In this document: in pieces, positions 1 through 8,985 of the stretch | Layout of the letters: the number at the start of each line of letters is the position of its first letter | Position numbering within the stretch: the first letter of the stretch is position 1 | Source of the DNA: Benzoatithermus flavus | GTDB taxonomy: Bacteria > Pseudomonadota > Alphaproteobacteria > Geminicoccales > Geminicoccaceae | Direction of reading: 5' to 3' | DNA length: 64,000 nt | NCBI RefSeq assembly: GCF_037908215.1 | Contig: NZ_JBBLZC010000018.1 | Coordinates: forward strand, 1 to 64,000 | Translations under genes and position numbers: made by a program | Notes under the pieces: generated by a model | What the model saw: only the letters and a program-made list of their open reading frames with translations | What the model was told of the DNA's origin: nothing | Databases searched by the model: none

Positions 1-144
1 CCGCCGCCTGCGCGGCGTGCTCCCCTTCCTGCTCGCGTCCGAGGCGGACGGCGCGCGCGGCTCCGCCGGGTACGGCTCCGGCTCCGTCGTTCCCATGGCT
101 GTATCCGTCCCAAAGCGGAGCCTTCGGGAAGCCTGGCGCGGTTC

Positions 145-198
145 GAAGCGCCGGCGCCGCTCGCTGCCGGTGATCAGCTCGATCCGCCGTCGTGCCAT
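145..198 (-). pseudogene. IS66-type TnpA N-terminal fragment
   Basis: A leftward reading frame opens with MARRRIELITGSERRRRF. This resembles the first residues of the accessory protein TnpA of IS66-family elements, which typically begin with an RIEV-[LI]-TG-x-ERRRRW motif. After about 18 codons the similarity stops, and no helix-turn-helix continuation is seen in any frame. I read it as the stump of a decayed insertion sequence, next to another transposase fragment on the opposite strand. The match is short and from memory, so confidence is modest. Confidence 0.35.
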
Positions 199-300
199 GT
201 CGCTTGCCACACGCTTGCCAGCCTGCTTGCCGCGGCCGAGCCCGCAGCCGGCCCAGCATCAGCCTCAGCAGGTGGTTCCTCGCAAGGCAGCCCACGCCGG

Positions 301-447
301 ACGGATACGGTCTACAAGCTGGTCAAGTCGGCCGAGCGCAGCTGGCGTCGGCTGGACGGCCCCGAGCGACTCGCCCAAGTGATCCGGGGCATCCGCTTCC
401 GCGATGGTGAGCCCGGGCAAGCTGCCGAGGAACACGCCGCTGCCTGA
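301..447 (+). pseudogene. IS256-type transposase C-terminal fragment
   Basis: The frame from 301 to the TGA at 445-447 encodes a 48-residue tail containing KLVKSAERSWRRLDG, then QVIRGIRF and RDGE. This matches the usual C-terminus of IS256/mutator-type transposases, where a Trp-Arg-Arg-Leu-x-Gly helix is followed by V-I-x-G-V-x-F-x-DG. Upstream in the same frame (241-300) the sequence no longer resembles a transposase, so the catalytic DDE region is gone. No terminal inverted repeats or target duplication were identified. It is a remnant, not an active element. Confidence 0.55.
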
Positions 448-504
448 ACCCGTACACCAAACTTGCGCATAGCCCATACCCGATGGCGCCTGTCCTCATC
501 GGCA

Positions 505-3500
505 TCATTCCATGCTGCTCTTGCTGTCGGCGACGCTTCGCTCACCGCCCCCGGCTCCGCACGAGGCAGGGTAGCGGTGGATCTGCGTGGCGGGCTGGCT
601 CGGTGCGGCCAGTACCCGACCGCGATGGATGACCCGATGGAGCCGAAGCGCATCGTGCGGACCCGGGCCGTTCTCCGCGATGCGCAGTTCGCCATCCGAG
701 AGCCGCAGGCCCAGCAACGCGTAGGCTGCGCTCAGCATCCGGCCGGCCGCGCCGGTGTACCAGCTCCAGCCGCCATGGCCTTCGTAGCCGGGGCCGAAGT
801 AGATGTCGGCCGGCTGCTGGTGCGGTGGCAGACCATAGACATCGAGAAGCTCCGCGTCCGTCTTGCCCAAGGGCGAGATCTTGCGCCAGAGCGCGAAGGC
901 GCGTTCCCGCAGGTGCGCAGCCAGACTCTCCTCGCCCGCGGCGTGCGCCTGCTCGGCCAGCAGCACGGCGGCATCGACCAGCCAGGAGGAGCCGTGCGAG
1001 TACTGGCCGCCGTTCTCGCGCACCCCCGGCGGATAGTCGGCGATCTTGCCGGGCACGATCGGGGACTGCTCGGTGAAGGGTGGCGTGAGCAGGAGGATCA
1101 CGTTCTCCTGCTCGAGGCCGGCCAAGGCACCTTCGAGCGCCTCGCGCCCGCGTGCCGGCGCGACCGCCCCGGAGAGAATCGGCCACGAGCCCATGAGAGC
1201 ATCGAGCCACTGCAGCTCCTCGCCGTCGTCGGTGATGGCCCGGACGTAGCGATCGCCGCGCCACATCCGCTCCAGGCTCGCCTGCAGCCGTTTCGCCTCG
1301 GCCATGCAGCGGGCCGCTTCGGCCGTCTCGCCGCGCCGGGCCGCGAGCCCCGAGAACCCGGTGAGCACGTCGTGAAGGAAGAAACCGAGCCAGCCGCTCT
1401 CGCCTCGACCCTTATGACCGATGTCGCTCAATCCGTCGTTCCAGTCGTGCGTGCCGATCAGCGGCAGGCCGTTCGTTCCCATGCGGCTCAGCGTGAACCC
1501 GATCGCCCGCCGGCAATGCTCGTAGAGCGTGACCACGTCGCGCGAGGGGCGCGGGACGATGACGATGCCCTCGCTGCCGCGCGGCACGGCACGGCCCTCG
1601 AGGAACGGGACCGGCTCGTCGAGGATGGCATGGTCGCCGGTCGCCCGCACGTAGCGGGTCACGACATAAGGCAGCCAGAGATGCGGGTCGGAGGCCCGGT
1701 TGCGGGCACCCAGCCCGGTCTTGCCCTCCCAGGACCGGTGCCACCATTGCAGGACGTCGCCCTCGACGAACTGCTGCGCGGCATGGAGCAGGATCTGACG
1801 TCGTGCGAGTTCCGGCTGCAGGAGCAGCAACGACAGGACGTCCTGCAGTTGATCGCGGAAGCCGAAGGCACCGCCACGCTGATTGGGGCCGGTACGGCCC
1901 CACAGGCGGGCACTCAGCACCTGATAAGGCAGCCAGTCGTTGACGAGCCGATCGAAGGCGGGCTGGTTGGTCTCGATCCTGAGCGTGCCGAGGATCGAAG
2001 TCCAGAACTGCCTGGTGCGATCGAAGGCGCGCTCGACCGTCGCGACATCGGCATAGGCTCGGGCGAGGCGGTCCGCCTCCTCGAAGCCTGCCACCTGCCC
2101 CAGCGCCAGGCTGATCGTCGCCTGCCCGCCGGCCGGCACGTCGACATGCCCGACGAAGCTCGCGACCCGCCTGCCGTCGTCGGGCTGCGACGTGTCGCTC
2201 TGCCCGGTCGCGACGAGATAGGGGCACTCGAGATCGTGCTCGGGTCCGCCCAGGAAACGTCGCCGTACGGTTTCCCGATGCTCGCAGGCGAGACTCGTCG
2301 CCACGAACGCCCAGCCGCGATGGAACGCGTTGCGCGGGTTGCGGAAGAAGAGCGCGCCCGGAGCCGCATCGGCGCGAACCTCGAGGCCGCCCCGGCTGTC
2401 GCTCGGCAGCTCGGCCAGCATCATCTCGAGATAGGGCACCACGCGGTAGCGGGCGGCGGACACGCCGTGATTGCGGATCGTCAGCAGCCGCAACTCGACC
2501 GGCTGATCCGGCGACACGAACACGGTGAGCTCGAGCTCGAGATCGTCGCGGCGTTTGCGAAACACGGCGTAGCCGCGGCCGAACGTGACCTCGTGCCGCG
2601 CATCGCTTCGGCGGTGCGGCACGAAGCAGGGCGTGTCGACCTCGCCCGTGGCGACATCGACCACGTAGATCGCCTGGCCGGGAAGCTGGCAGGGGACGCT
2701 GTCGAGATTGCAGGGAGTGAGCCCGTTCTGCTGAGCGTTCGCGGCGAAGGAGAAGATCTCGCCGTCGTTGCTCACCACCGCACCGTGACCGAGTGGATTG
2801 GCGAGGACGTGCGTCCAGGGCCGCGGCGTCGGGCCGCTCAGATGCAGCTCGGTGCCATCGGGCGAGAAGCGGTAGGGAAGCTCGGTCGCGAACGGCGGCC
2901 GCAAGGTGCTGTCCAGGATGCGCGGCCGGGTGAAGCGCGCCGCGAGATGGGCACGATCCGGCATCGGCCGGCCGAGACGATGCGCGATCGTACGGGCGGC
3001 TGCCGTCTCGTCCGCGGCATAGCCGTCGACGAACAGCAGCTCGGCCGAACCGTCGGGCGGGAGCTCGATCAGGAGCTGCAGGCTCGCGATCGGGTCGAAG
3101 CCGTAGAGCTGACCCTCGTCCTCGACGCTTCGCATCCTGCCGCGGGTGAGGGCCTCCGGGTCGGCGAGCGTGCCGGAGCCGATGAAGCAGGGGCGCGCGT
3201 CCTGGTAGCCGATCAGATCGACCTTGGCCGCGCCGACGGCGCCGACGGCATGGAAGGCGACCTCGCGTGCGAACGGGTAGGATGCGCCGGGGGCGGGACG
3301 GGACGGCTTCAGCAGCCGGTTGCGGGCGATGATGGCGCCGAGCGCACGGACGAAGCAGGTGGCGACATGCAGGTTGTTGTAGGAGGGTGTGCGCCGGTAG
3401 CCGTCCCAACCGTTGATCGCCAGCTCCTGGTAACTCGTGAGCTCGATCGTCCTCGGCCGGTCGGTCAGGTTGACGAGCCGCAGCCGCCACAGCTCGAGTG

Positions 3501-6105
3501 CTTCCCGCTCGGCCACGGTGACCGTCGCCTCGACCCGTACGCCGTCGCAGCTGTTGACGAAGCGGAGGCTGGTCGGGCTCGGCTGAGTCACCTCGTAATC
3601 CGGTCCGGCATGGCGGACGGGCTGCCAGCCCACCGACCAGAGCCGCCCCTCCGCCTCCTGCGCGCGGAGATAGAAGAACTTCCCGGTCAGCAGCAGAGGG
3701 TCGTCGGAGCGCCGGTTCAGATCGATCTCCGGCCCACGGCCGCCCCGGAGCGCATGGCTGTTGGTGCGACCGTCGGCCGAAGCCGTGAAGGTGTAGAGCC
3801 CGTTGCTCAACCGGAACCAGCGATCGGGATCGAAGGGAGGGGCCACTGCCGGCGCCTGCGCCGGCAGCACTCCGACCGCGGCCGCCCGGCTGCGCCGGCG
3901 AAGACCGAGCGCCAAACCGAGTGCCACGAGGGCGAAGAGCCCGTAGCCGACGAGAACGGTCCCGACCGGCGGCAGCAGGCCCGGTGCCGCAGCCTGCATG
4001 CGCTCGGCCTCGCTCCAGACATAGTCCCACTCGCTGCCGCGAGGAATGTAGAACGGGATCAGGAGCGGCGCCCAGGTGGCGAAGCGGCGGATGGCCTCCG
4101 GGATGACGTGGGTGCGCCCGGAATGGCCGAGCGCTCGCGCCGCACGCTCGTCGACGATGTCGCCGCCGATGAACGACAGGTTTACGAGCGTGGCGACCCT
4201 GAGCCCCATATGGTCGAACCAGATCAGCACCCGGAACCAGTCGTAGGCGAGAAGGCCCAGGAACACCTGGAGGCTCCAGGCGCGGAACGCGTCGGGAGAG
4301 AGATGCCAGGACTGGATCGTGGCGACGACGGTCCGCACGGCGCCGTCCTGGTTGTACCAGGTCGGATCGGGTGCCATACGGAGGAAGGAGTAGATCACCG
4401 GCGCCATCCACAAGCCCCAGCGGAGCACCCGGATCGCCTGCTCGACCATGCCCACCAGCCCGCGAGCGCTGAGCAGCCCGCGGAGCGGCTGCAGGCTCCG
4501 CTCGACGAGCGCCGTCAGCAGCACGAGGTTGATGCTGAAGAGCGGAGCCGCCAGCGACCAGTTGATGATGCCCGAGAGCGACTCGTCGTAGAGGAGCCTG
4601 ACCCCGCCCGCGACCGGGCCGAGGTTGGTCGCTCCCCATTTGCTGAACAGGGGGTAGATGACGTAGTTCTCGACCGGACGTCCGTTCGCCGGATAGTAGA
4701 TGCCGGCATAGCTCCAGAATTTGGTCGTGACCGCGGCGATCTGCGCGGCATCGGCGTACCAGGCAACGGCCCCGCCGACCACGCCGCCGAGGCTCAGGCC
4801 CAGGGCGTAGAGGCGCCAGGTCTGAAAGCGCAGCCGACGGCCGCGCACGATGCTCGCGCCATCCACCAGGAGATCGATGCCGCCATAAGCGGCGGCCCCG
4901 ATCGCGAAGCCGCATGCGAACCGGGTGTAGCTTCCCGCGAGCGGCAGGCCGGCCGCGAGCAGCAGCCCGATCCCGGCGCCGATCACGGTACCGCGTGCGT
5001 AGCCGGTCCATGCCGTGGCGTTGCGGGCCAGCCGGGCGAAGAAAGGAGCGCTGCCGTCGAAGCTCTCGATGATCGTGCGCGCGAGGGGAAAGAGCGCTGC
5101 GCCCGCAAGCGCGCCGCCGAGCGCCGGGGCCGAGGCGAAGAGCGCGCGCGCCGTCGGGCTGCCCGCGACCAGGGCCAGCACCTGCACGATCAGCATGAAG
5201 ACGCCGCTGTAGACGGCGCCCTTGGCCGCTCCACCGCGCCAGTGGTCCAGCGCCGCCACGAAGGTCGGACGCCGGCCGCGCAGGGCGTCGAGCACGATGC
5301 CCGTGCTCAGGAAGGTCTGGGCCCAGAGGCCGGCCAAGGCGATCGCGGCCGTCGCGGGAACGAGGCCGATCTGGAGCAGCCGGGGCAGCGCCGCCAGCGG
5401 CGCGCTCGCGCCGAGGCTCGCGAGCTGCGGCGTGAGGGCCGCGAACAGGGCGCTCGCGACGAGGAGGCCGTGCACCCTGAGATCGCGCGTCCAGCGACGA
5501 TCCATGAGCCAGCCGATGCCCACGACCATGATCTCGCTCAGCGTGAGCAGCAGGATCGTGCGGCCGAGGACGAGCGCCGCCGTGGGGCCGGCGCCCGCTG
5601 CGAGGAAGGAGCCCGGCTCGGCCAGGAGGTGCGGCGAGCCCAGGAGGAACAGGGCGGCGAACAGATAGGGAAGGGCCAGCAGGGTGAGGGTCTGCGCCGG
5701 GCCGGGACGATCGTGCCGCCCGGAATGCCAGAGCGATGCTCCGAGAACCATCGCCATGGCCAGCCCGGCTCCGACCGGCGAGAGAGCGAGCACGTCGGCC
5801 CAGCGTGCCGGAGCCTGCCAGACCTTGACGCCCGCATCGGCCGAGAGCGCCAGGAGGCCCACCGCCAGCGCCGGACCCAGGGCAGTCCGTCCGGCTGCGG
5901 CCCAGCCGAGCCGGTCCTTCGTCCCGAGCCCGAGACCGAGGGTCACCATGGCAGCGGCAAGCACGGCGTGCCACGGCGGCCCGCCCCGGGCCCCGAGCAG
6001 GATCGCGCCGACGAGGAGGCTTCCCCCGGCGACGGCGCGGATCGCACGGGTCCAATCCACCTGCGAGGCCCGCGCGGCCGTGAACGGCAGGATCGGCATG
6101 CTCAC
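505..6105 (-). CDS. Membrane-anchored GH94-type glycoside phosphorylase (cyclic glucan synthase-like)
   Basis: 1,866 residues. Residues 1 to about 770 are strongly hydrophobic, with roughly 15-17 likely membrane helices. The remainder is soluble and resembles the C-terminal half of cyclic beta-1,2-glucan synthase and 1,2-beta-oligoglucan phosphorylases. It has two beta-sandwich modules (about 790-1040 and 1120-1330; the second contains PWTHVLANPLGHGAVVSNDG), then an (alpha/alpha)6 barrel with GAFGFRDQLQD. The barrel also carries GTHDWNDGLSDIG (DWND at 1554-1557, holding the family's catalytic Asp) and the late motif GGWSWYTGAAGRM. NdvB-type synthases are near 2,800 residues and carry a GT84 glycosyltransferase, which I do not see here. 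A likely role is phosphorolysis or remodelling of a beta-glucan at the membrane; the substrate is inferred. The gene stands alone, flanked by transposase debris and a 420-base gap. Confidence 0.8.
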   Translation of the reverse strand: MSMPILPFTAARASQVDWTRAIRAVAGGSLLVGAILLGARGGPPWHAVLAAAMVTLGLGLGTKDRLGWAAAGRTALGPALAVGLLALSADAGVKVWQAPARWADVLALSPVGAGLAMAMVLGASLWHSGRHDRPGPAQTLTLLALPYLFAALFLLGSPHLLAEPGSFLAAGAGPTAALVLGRTILLLTLSEIMVVGIGWLMDRRWTRDLRVHGLLVASALFAALTPQLASLGASAPLAALPRLLQIGLVPATAAIALAGLWAQTFLSTGIVLDALRGRRPTFVAALDHWRGGAAKGAVYSGVFMLIVQVLALVAGSPTARALFASAPALGGALAGAALFPLARTIIESFDGSAPFFARLARNATAWTGYARGTVIGAGIGLLLAAGLPLAGSYTRFACGFAIGAAAYGGIDLLVDGASIVRGRRLRFQTWRLYALGLSLGGVVGGAVAWYADAAQIAAVTTKFWSYAGIYYPANGRPVENYVIYPLFSKWGATNLGPVAGGVRLLYDESLSGIINWSLAAPLFSINLVLLTALVERSLQPLRGLLSARGLVGMVEQAIRVLRWGLWMAPVIYSFLRMAPDPTWYNQDGAVRTVVATIQSWHLSPDAFRAWSLQVFLGLLAYDWFRVLIWFDHMGLRVATLVNLSFIGGDIVDERAARALGHSGRTHVIPEAIRRFATWAPLLIPFYIPRGSEWDYVWSEAERMQAAAPGLLPPVGTVLVGYGLFALVALGLALGLRRRSRAAAVGVLPAQAPAVAPPFDPDRWFRLSNGLYTFTASADGRTNSHALRGGRGPEIDLNRRSDDPLLLTGKFFYLRAQEAEGRLWSVGWQPVRHAGPDYEVTQPSPTSLRFVNSCDGVRVEATVTVAEREALELWRLRLVNLTDRPRTIELTSYQELAINGWDGYRRTPSYNNLHVATCFVRALGAIIARNRLLKPSRPAPGASYPFAREVAFHAVGAVGAAKVDLIGYQDARPCFIGSGTLADPEALTRGRMRSVEDEGQLYGFDPIASLQLLIELPPDGSAELLFVDGYAADETAAARTIAHRLGRPMPDRAHLAARFTRPRILDSTLRPPFATELPYRFSPDGTELHLSGPTPRPWTHVLANPLGHGAVVSNDGEIFSFAANAQQNGLTPCNLDSVPCQLPGQAIYVVDVATGEVDTPCFVPHRRSDARHEVTFGRGYAVFRKRRDDLELELTVFVSPDQPVELRLLTIRNHGVSAARYRVVPYLEMMLAELPSDSRGGLEVRADAAPGALFFRNPRNAFHRGWAFVATSLACEHRETVRRRFLGGPEHDLECPYLVATGQSDTSQPDDGRRVASFVGHVDVPAGGQATISLALGQVAGFEEADRLARAYADVATVERAFDRTRQFWTSILGTLRIETNQPAFDRLVNDWLPYQVLSARLWGRTGPNQRGGAFGFRDQLQDVLSLLLLQPELARRQILLHAAQQFVEGDVLQWWHRSWEGKTGLGARNRASDPHLWLPYVVTRYVRATGDHAILDEPVPFLEGRAVPRGSEGIVIVPRPSRDVVTLYEHCRRAIGFTLSRMGTNGLPLIGTHDWNDGLSDIGHKGRGESGWLGFFLHDVLTGFSGLAARRGETAEAARCMAEAKRLQASLERMWRGDRYVRAITDDGEELQWLDALMGSWPILSGAVAPARGREALEGALAGLEQENVILLLTPPFTEQSPIVPGKIADYPPGVRENGGQYSHGSSWLVDAAVLLAEQAHAAGEESLAAHLRERAFALWRKISPLGKTDAELLDVYGLPPHQQPADIYFGPGYEGHGGWSWYTGAAGRMLSAAYALLGLRLSDGELRIAENGPGPHDALRLHRVIHRGRVLAAPSQPATQIHRYPASCGAGGGERSVADSKSSME

Positions 6106-6529
6106 GCGCTACGCCCTTTCTCGATGGCCGGAGCTCCGGCAGCTATCACCACACCTGCCCCAGGCTCGTCCGATGCCATTCTCGGCCATCATCATGAATG
6201 TTGTATTAACGGCCGACGGCGCAGCAGTGCGGATGATCACATCCGTGCGGTTTCCGATGCACCGTGGTCGGCGTGCCCGTGCAAGTGTTCAGCTTCGGGT
6301 AGCCGGTTATCAGACCTGCCGTGCGGCAAGCCATTGGAAAGCTCGAAGCTGCGACCTTATTGATCTTTATCCACTATTGATTGATGTCGCAAATCGAGCC
6401 CCTCGCCTCTTCCGAGGCCGATCGGTCCTTTTCGCCCGATAGGCGCAACTGAAGCGAGAGCGGCGCTCGAGATCGGAGCGGGCCGTCCCCGATCCCACCC
6501 GCGACGACGGTCGGCGCCGTTCTCGGTCC
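6106..6529. other. Intergenic gap upstream of the GH94 gene
   Basis: About 420 bases without a convincing gene. It is visibly richer in A+T than its flanks between about 6190 and 6390 (for example ttgtattaac near 6200 and attgatctttat near 6360). That fits a promoter region for the leftward GH94 gene, but no clear -35/-10 pair could be chosen. Open frames here are extensions of antisense shadows. Confidence 0.4.
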
Positions 6530-6555
6530 GAGACGCCGGGTGCATCCGGCGTCTC
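6530..6555 (-). terminator. Hairpin at the mazG stop codon
   Basis: A perfect 10-base stem, GAGACGCCGG (6530-6539) and CCGGCGTCTC (6546-6555), encloses a six-base loop. The stem overlaps the mazG stop codon at 6554-6556. There is no T-run in the direction of transcription. It could end the xseA-mazG transcript with Rho, or protect the mRNA 3-prime end. Confidence 0.5.
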
Positions 6556-7390
6556 ACCTGTCGTCCGCAGGCGCCGCCCGGCGTTCCTCGGCCTTCGCCT
6601 GCTGCCACAGCGCCTCGAGCTCGTCCAGCGTCAAGGAGCCGACCGGCCGACCCTGCCGGGCCGCCGCCGCCTCGATCCGCCGGAAGCGCCGCTCGAACTT
6701 GGCGTTGGTGGCGCGCAGCGCCGCCTCCGGGTCGAGCTGCAGATGCCGGGCGAGGTTGACGACGCTGAAGAGGAGGTCGCCCAGCTCGAGCGCGAGCTCG
6801 TCCTTGGACACCGCCTCGGCGAGCGCCGTCTCGAGCTCGTCCAGCTCCTCGCGGAGCTTCGAGAGCACCGGCGCCGCCTCGCCCCAGTCGAAGCCGACAC
6901 GGGCCGCCCGCTTCTGCAGCTTCAAGGCGCGGGTGAGGGCCGGCAGCGCCACCGGTACGTCGGCGAGCACGCTCGCGTCCGCGCCGCGCGCTTGCGCCTT
7001 CGCCGCCCGCTCCCGCGCCTTCCGTTCCTCCCAGATCCCCATGAGCGCCGCACTGTCCGCGACCTCGTCGCTCCCGAACACGTGCGGATGCCGCGCGATC
7101 ATCTTGTCGGCGATGGCGCGTGCCACGGCATCGAAGTCGAACCAGCCGCGCTCGTCCGCCATCTGCGCATGGTAGACCACCTGCAGCAGGAGATCGCCCA
7201 GCTCGCCCTCGAGATCGGCCCAGTCCGCGCGCTCGATCGCATCCGCGACCTCGTAGGCCTCCTCGATCGTGTAGGGGGCGATGGTGGCGAAGCTCTGCTC
7301 GATGTCCCAAGGACAGCCCGTCCTCGGGTCGCGCAGGCGCCGCATCACCGAAAGGAGCCGATCGATCCCGCGCCCGTCGCCATCTGCCAT
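6554..7390 (-). CDS. mazG: Nucleoside triphosphate pyrophosphohydrolase MazG
   Basis: 278 residues. MazG hydrolyses NTPs to NMP and pyrophosphate, cleaning the nucleotide pool. The sequence shows the duplicated all-alpha MazG fold. The N-terminal copy has LRDPRTGCPWDIEQSFATIA and an EEAYE...ELGDLLLQVV helix pair. The C-terminal copy has VGFDWGEAAPVLSKLREELD and ELALELGDLLFSVVN. The EExxE and E/GD pairs that bind Mg2+ are intact in both. A longer frame runs upstream but only as an antisense-type extension through xseA. The ATG at 7390 gives the normal protein start (MADGDGRGIDRLL) and lies 20 bases after the xseA stop, so the two are probably co-transcribed. Confidence 0.95.
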   Translation of the reverse strand: MADGDGRGIDRLLSVMRRLRDPRTGCPWDIEQSFATIAPYTIEEAYEVADAIERADWADLEGELGDLLLQVVYHAQMADERGWFDFDAVARAIADKMIARHPHVFGSDEVADSAALMGIWEERKARERAAKAQARGADASVLADVPVALPALTRALKLQKRAARVGFDWGEAAPVLSKLREELDELETALAEAVSKDELALELGDLLFSVVNLARHLQLDPEAALRATNAKFERRFRRIEAAAARQGRPVGSLTLDELEALWQQAKAEERRAAPADDR

Positions 7391-7410
7391 CGGTTCGTCC
7401 TTGCTCCTCG

Positions 7411-8904
7411 TCACAACAGGCGGCCCTGCGGCCCGACCTCGTCCTTCGCGTCCGCATGCCGCGGCTTCGGCTTCGTCCTCGTCGGCTGGTCCGCCCGCCG
7501 CACCGCGAGCTCGCCGTCCGCGAACACCACCGTGAGCTCGCTCTCGACACCGACCGCGGCGAGACGCGGCAGCACGTGGCCGTCCGTCCGACCCTTGATG
7601 ATGGCGTAGCCGCGCTCGAGCACCCGCGTGTGGCTCAAGGCCTCGAGCTGCCGGACGCTCGCCTCGAGCCGCTCGCTTTTCCGCCGCAACACGGTGGTGA
7701 TGGCGGTACCGAGTGCTTGTGCCTCGCGCGCGAGACGCGGCCGCAGCAGCTCGACCCGGCTCGTGATCAGCGCCGGCGCCAGCCGGTCCGTCTGGCATTC
7801 GAGCCCGCTCTCGGCGTGCCGGATCCGGTCGCGCACGAGCTCCTCGAGCCGGGCGGCCCTGGCCTCGAGCCGCTCGCCCTGCAGCCGCACGAGCTCCGTG
7901 GGGCTGCGCAGCTTCAGCCGCTCGCCGAGATCGTCCAGCCGCTGGGCTGCCATGCCGAGCACCATTTCCGGCCGCGGCAGTCCCCGTGCCAGCCCGTCGA
8001 GCTGCTGCCCCAGCACGTCGAGCCGCCGGTCCATCGCATGCTCGAGCCGTGCCTGCAGCGCTTCGACCTGCAGGACGAGATCGCGCCGCACCGGGACCGC
8101 CATCTCCGCGGCCGCGGTCGGCGTGGGTGCCCGGCGGTCGGCGACGAAGTCGATCAGCGTCGTGTCGGTCTCGTGGCCGACGGCCGAGATCAGGGGAATG
8201 GTGCAGGCCGCCGCCGCGCGCGCCACCCGCTCCTCGTTGAACGCCCACAAGTCCTCGATCGAGCCGCCGCCGCGCGCCACGATCAGCACGTCCGGGCGCG
8301 GGACGGGCCCGCCCGGCGGCAGGGCCGAGAAGCCCTCGATGGCCGCCGCCACCTGCTCGGCCGCCCCTTCGCCCTGCACCAGCACCGGCCAGACGACCAC
8401 ACGGCGCGGAAACCGGTCGGCGAGGCGGTGCAGGATGTCCCGGATCACGGCCCCGGTCGGCGAGGTGATCACACCCACGACCTCGGGCAGGAAGGGCAGG
8501 GGCCGCTTGCGCTCGGGCGCGAACAGGCCCTCGGCTGCGAGCATCCGCTTGCGCTGCTCGAGCAGCGCCATCAGGGCGCCGAGTCCCGCCGGCTCGATCC
8601 GCTCGACCACGAGCTGGTACTTGGAGCGGCCGGGATAGGTGGTGAGCTTGCCGGTGCAGATCACCTCGAGCCCGTCCGCGGGCTCGAAGGTGAGCTTGGG
8701 CGCCAGCGTGCGCCAGGCTACGGCGTCCAGGACCGACTTGTCGTCCTTCAGCGCGAAATAGAGGTGGCCCGAGGCCGCCTTCTTGAATCCGGACAGCTCG
8801 CCGCGCACGCGCACGAGCCCGAACGCATCCTCGACCGTGCGCTTGAGCGCGAAAGCGAGCTCGGTGACGGTGTATTCGGCGATGTTGGTGACGGTGGCGA
8901 GCAT
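7411..8904 (-). CDS. xseA: Exodeoxyribonuclease VII large subunit
   Basis: 497 residues from the chosen start MLATVTNIAEYTVTELA. An N-terminal OB-fold (YTVTELAFALKRTVEDAFG, VRGELSGFKKAASGHLYFAL) precedes the nuclease domain with VGVITSPTGAVIRDILHR, VARGGGSIEDLWAFNEE and SAVGHETDTTLIDFVADRRA, all standard ExoVII-large motifs. A long coiled-coil helical region rich in Leu, Glu and Arg follows, then a C-terminal beta segment containing LERGYAIIKG. It digests single-stranded DNA with XseB, which is not in this window. An earlier in-frame start (8949) would add 15 residues outside the family pattern, so the ATG at 8904 is preferred. Confidence 0.95.
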   Translation of the reverse strand: MLATVTNIAEYTVTELAFALKRTVEDAFGLVRVRGELSGFKKAASGHLYFALKDDKSVLDAVAWRTLAPKLTFEPADGLEVICTGKLTTYPGRSKYQLVVERIEPAGLGALMALLEQRKRMLAAEGLFAPERKRPLPFLPEVVGVITSPTGAVIRDILHRLADRFPRRVVVWPVLVQGEGAAEQVAAAIEGFSALPPGGPVPRPDVLIVARGGGSIEDLWAFNEERVARAAAACTIPLISAVGHETDTTLIDFVADRRAPTPTAAAEMAVPVRRDLVLQVEALQARLEHAMDRRLDVLGQQLDGLARGLPRPEMVLGMAAQRLDDLGERLKLRSPTELVRLQGERLEARAARLEELVRDRIRHAESGLECQTDRLAPALITSRVELLRPRLAREAQALGTAITTVLRRKSERLEASVRQLEALSHTRVLERGYAIIKGRTDGHVLPRLAAVGVESELTVVFADGELAVRRADQPTRTKPKPRHADAKDEVGPQGRLL

Positions 8905-8985
8905 GGGCCGGATGTAGCAGAGTGGTCGGGGAGCGTCGACCCGAACCACGAGGGTGCAGAACCCGTGCCCACCGGCGGCAGCGGC

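Noticed and set aside
463..6363. A 1,966-codon open frame antisense to the GH94 gene
   Set aside because: High-GC codon use on the real strand (G/C at third positions) removes stops from one antisense frame. The translated product is Arg/Ala/Glu/Gln-rich with no known domain, while the leftward frame has clear enzymatic motifs.
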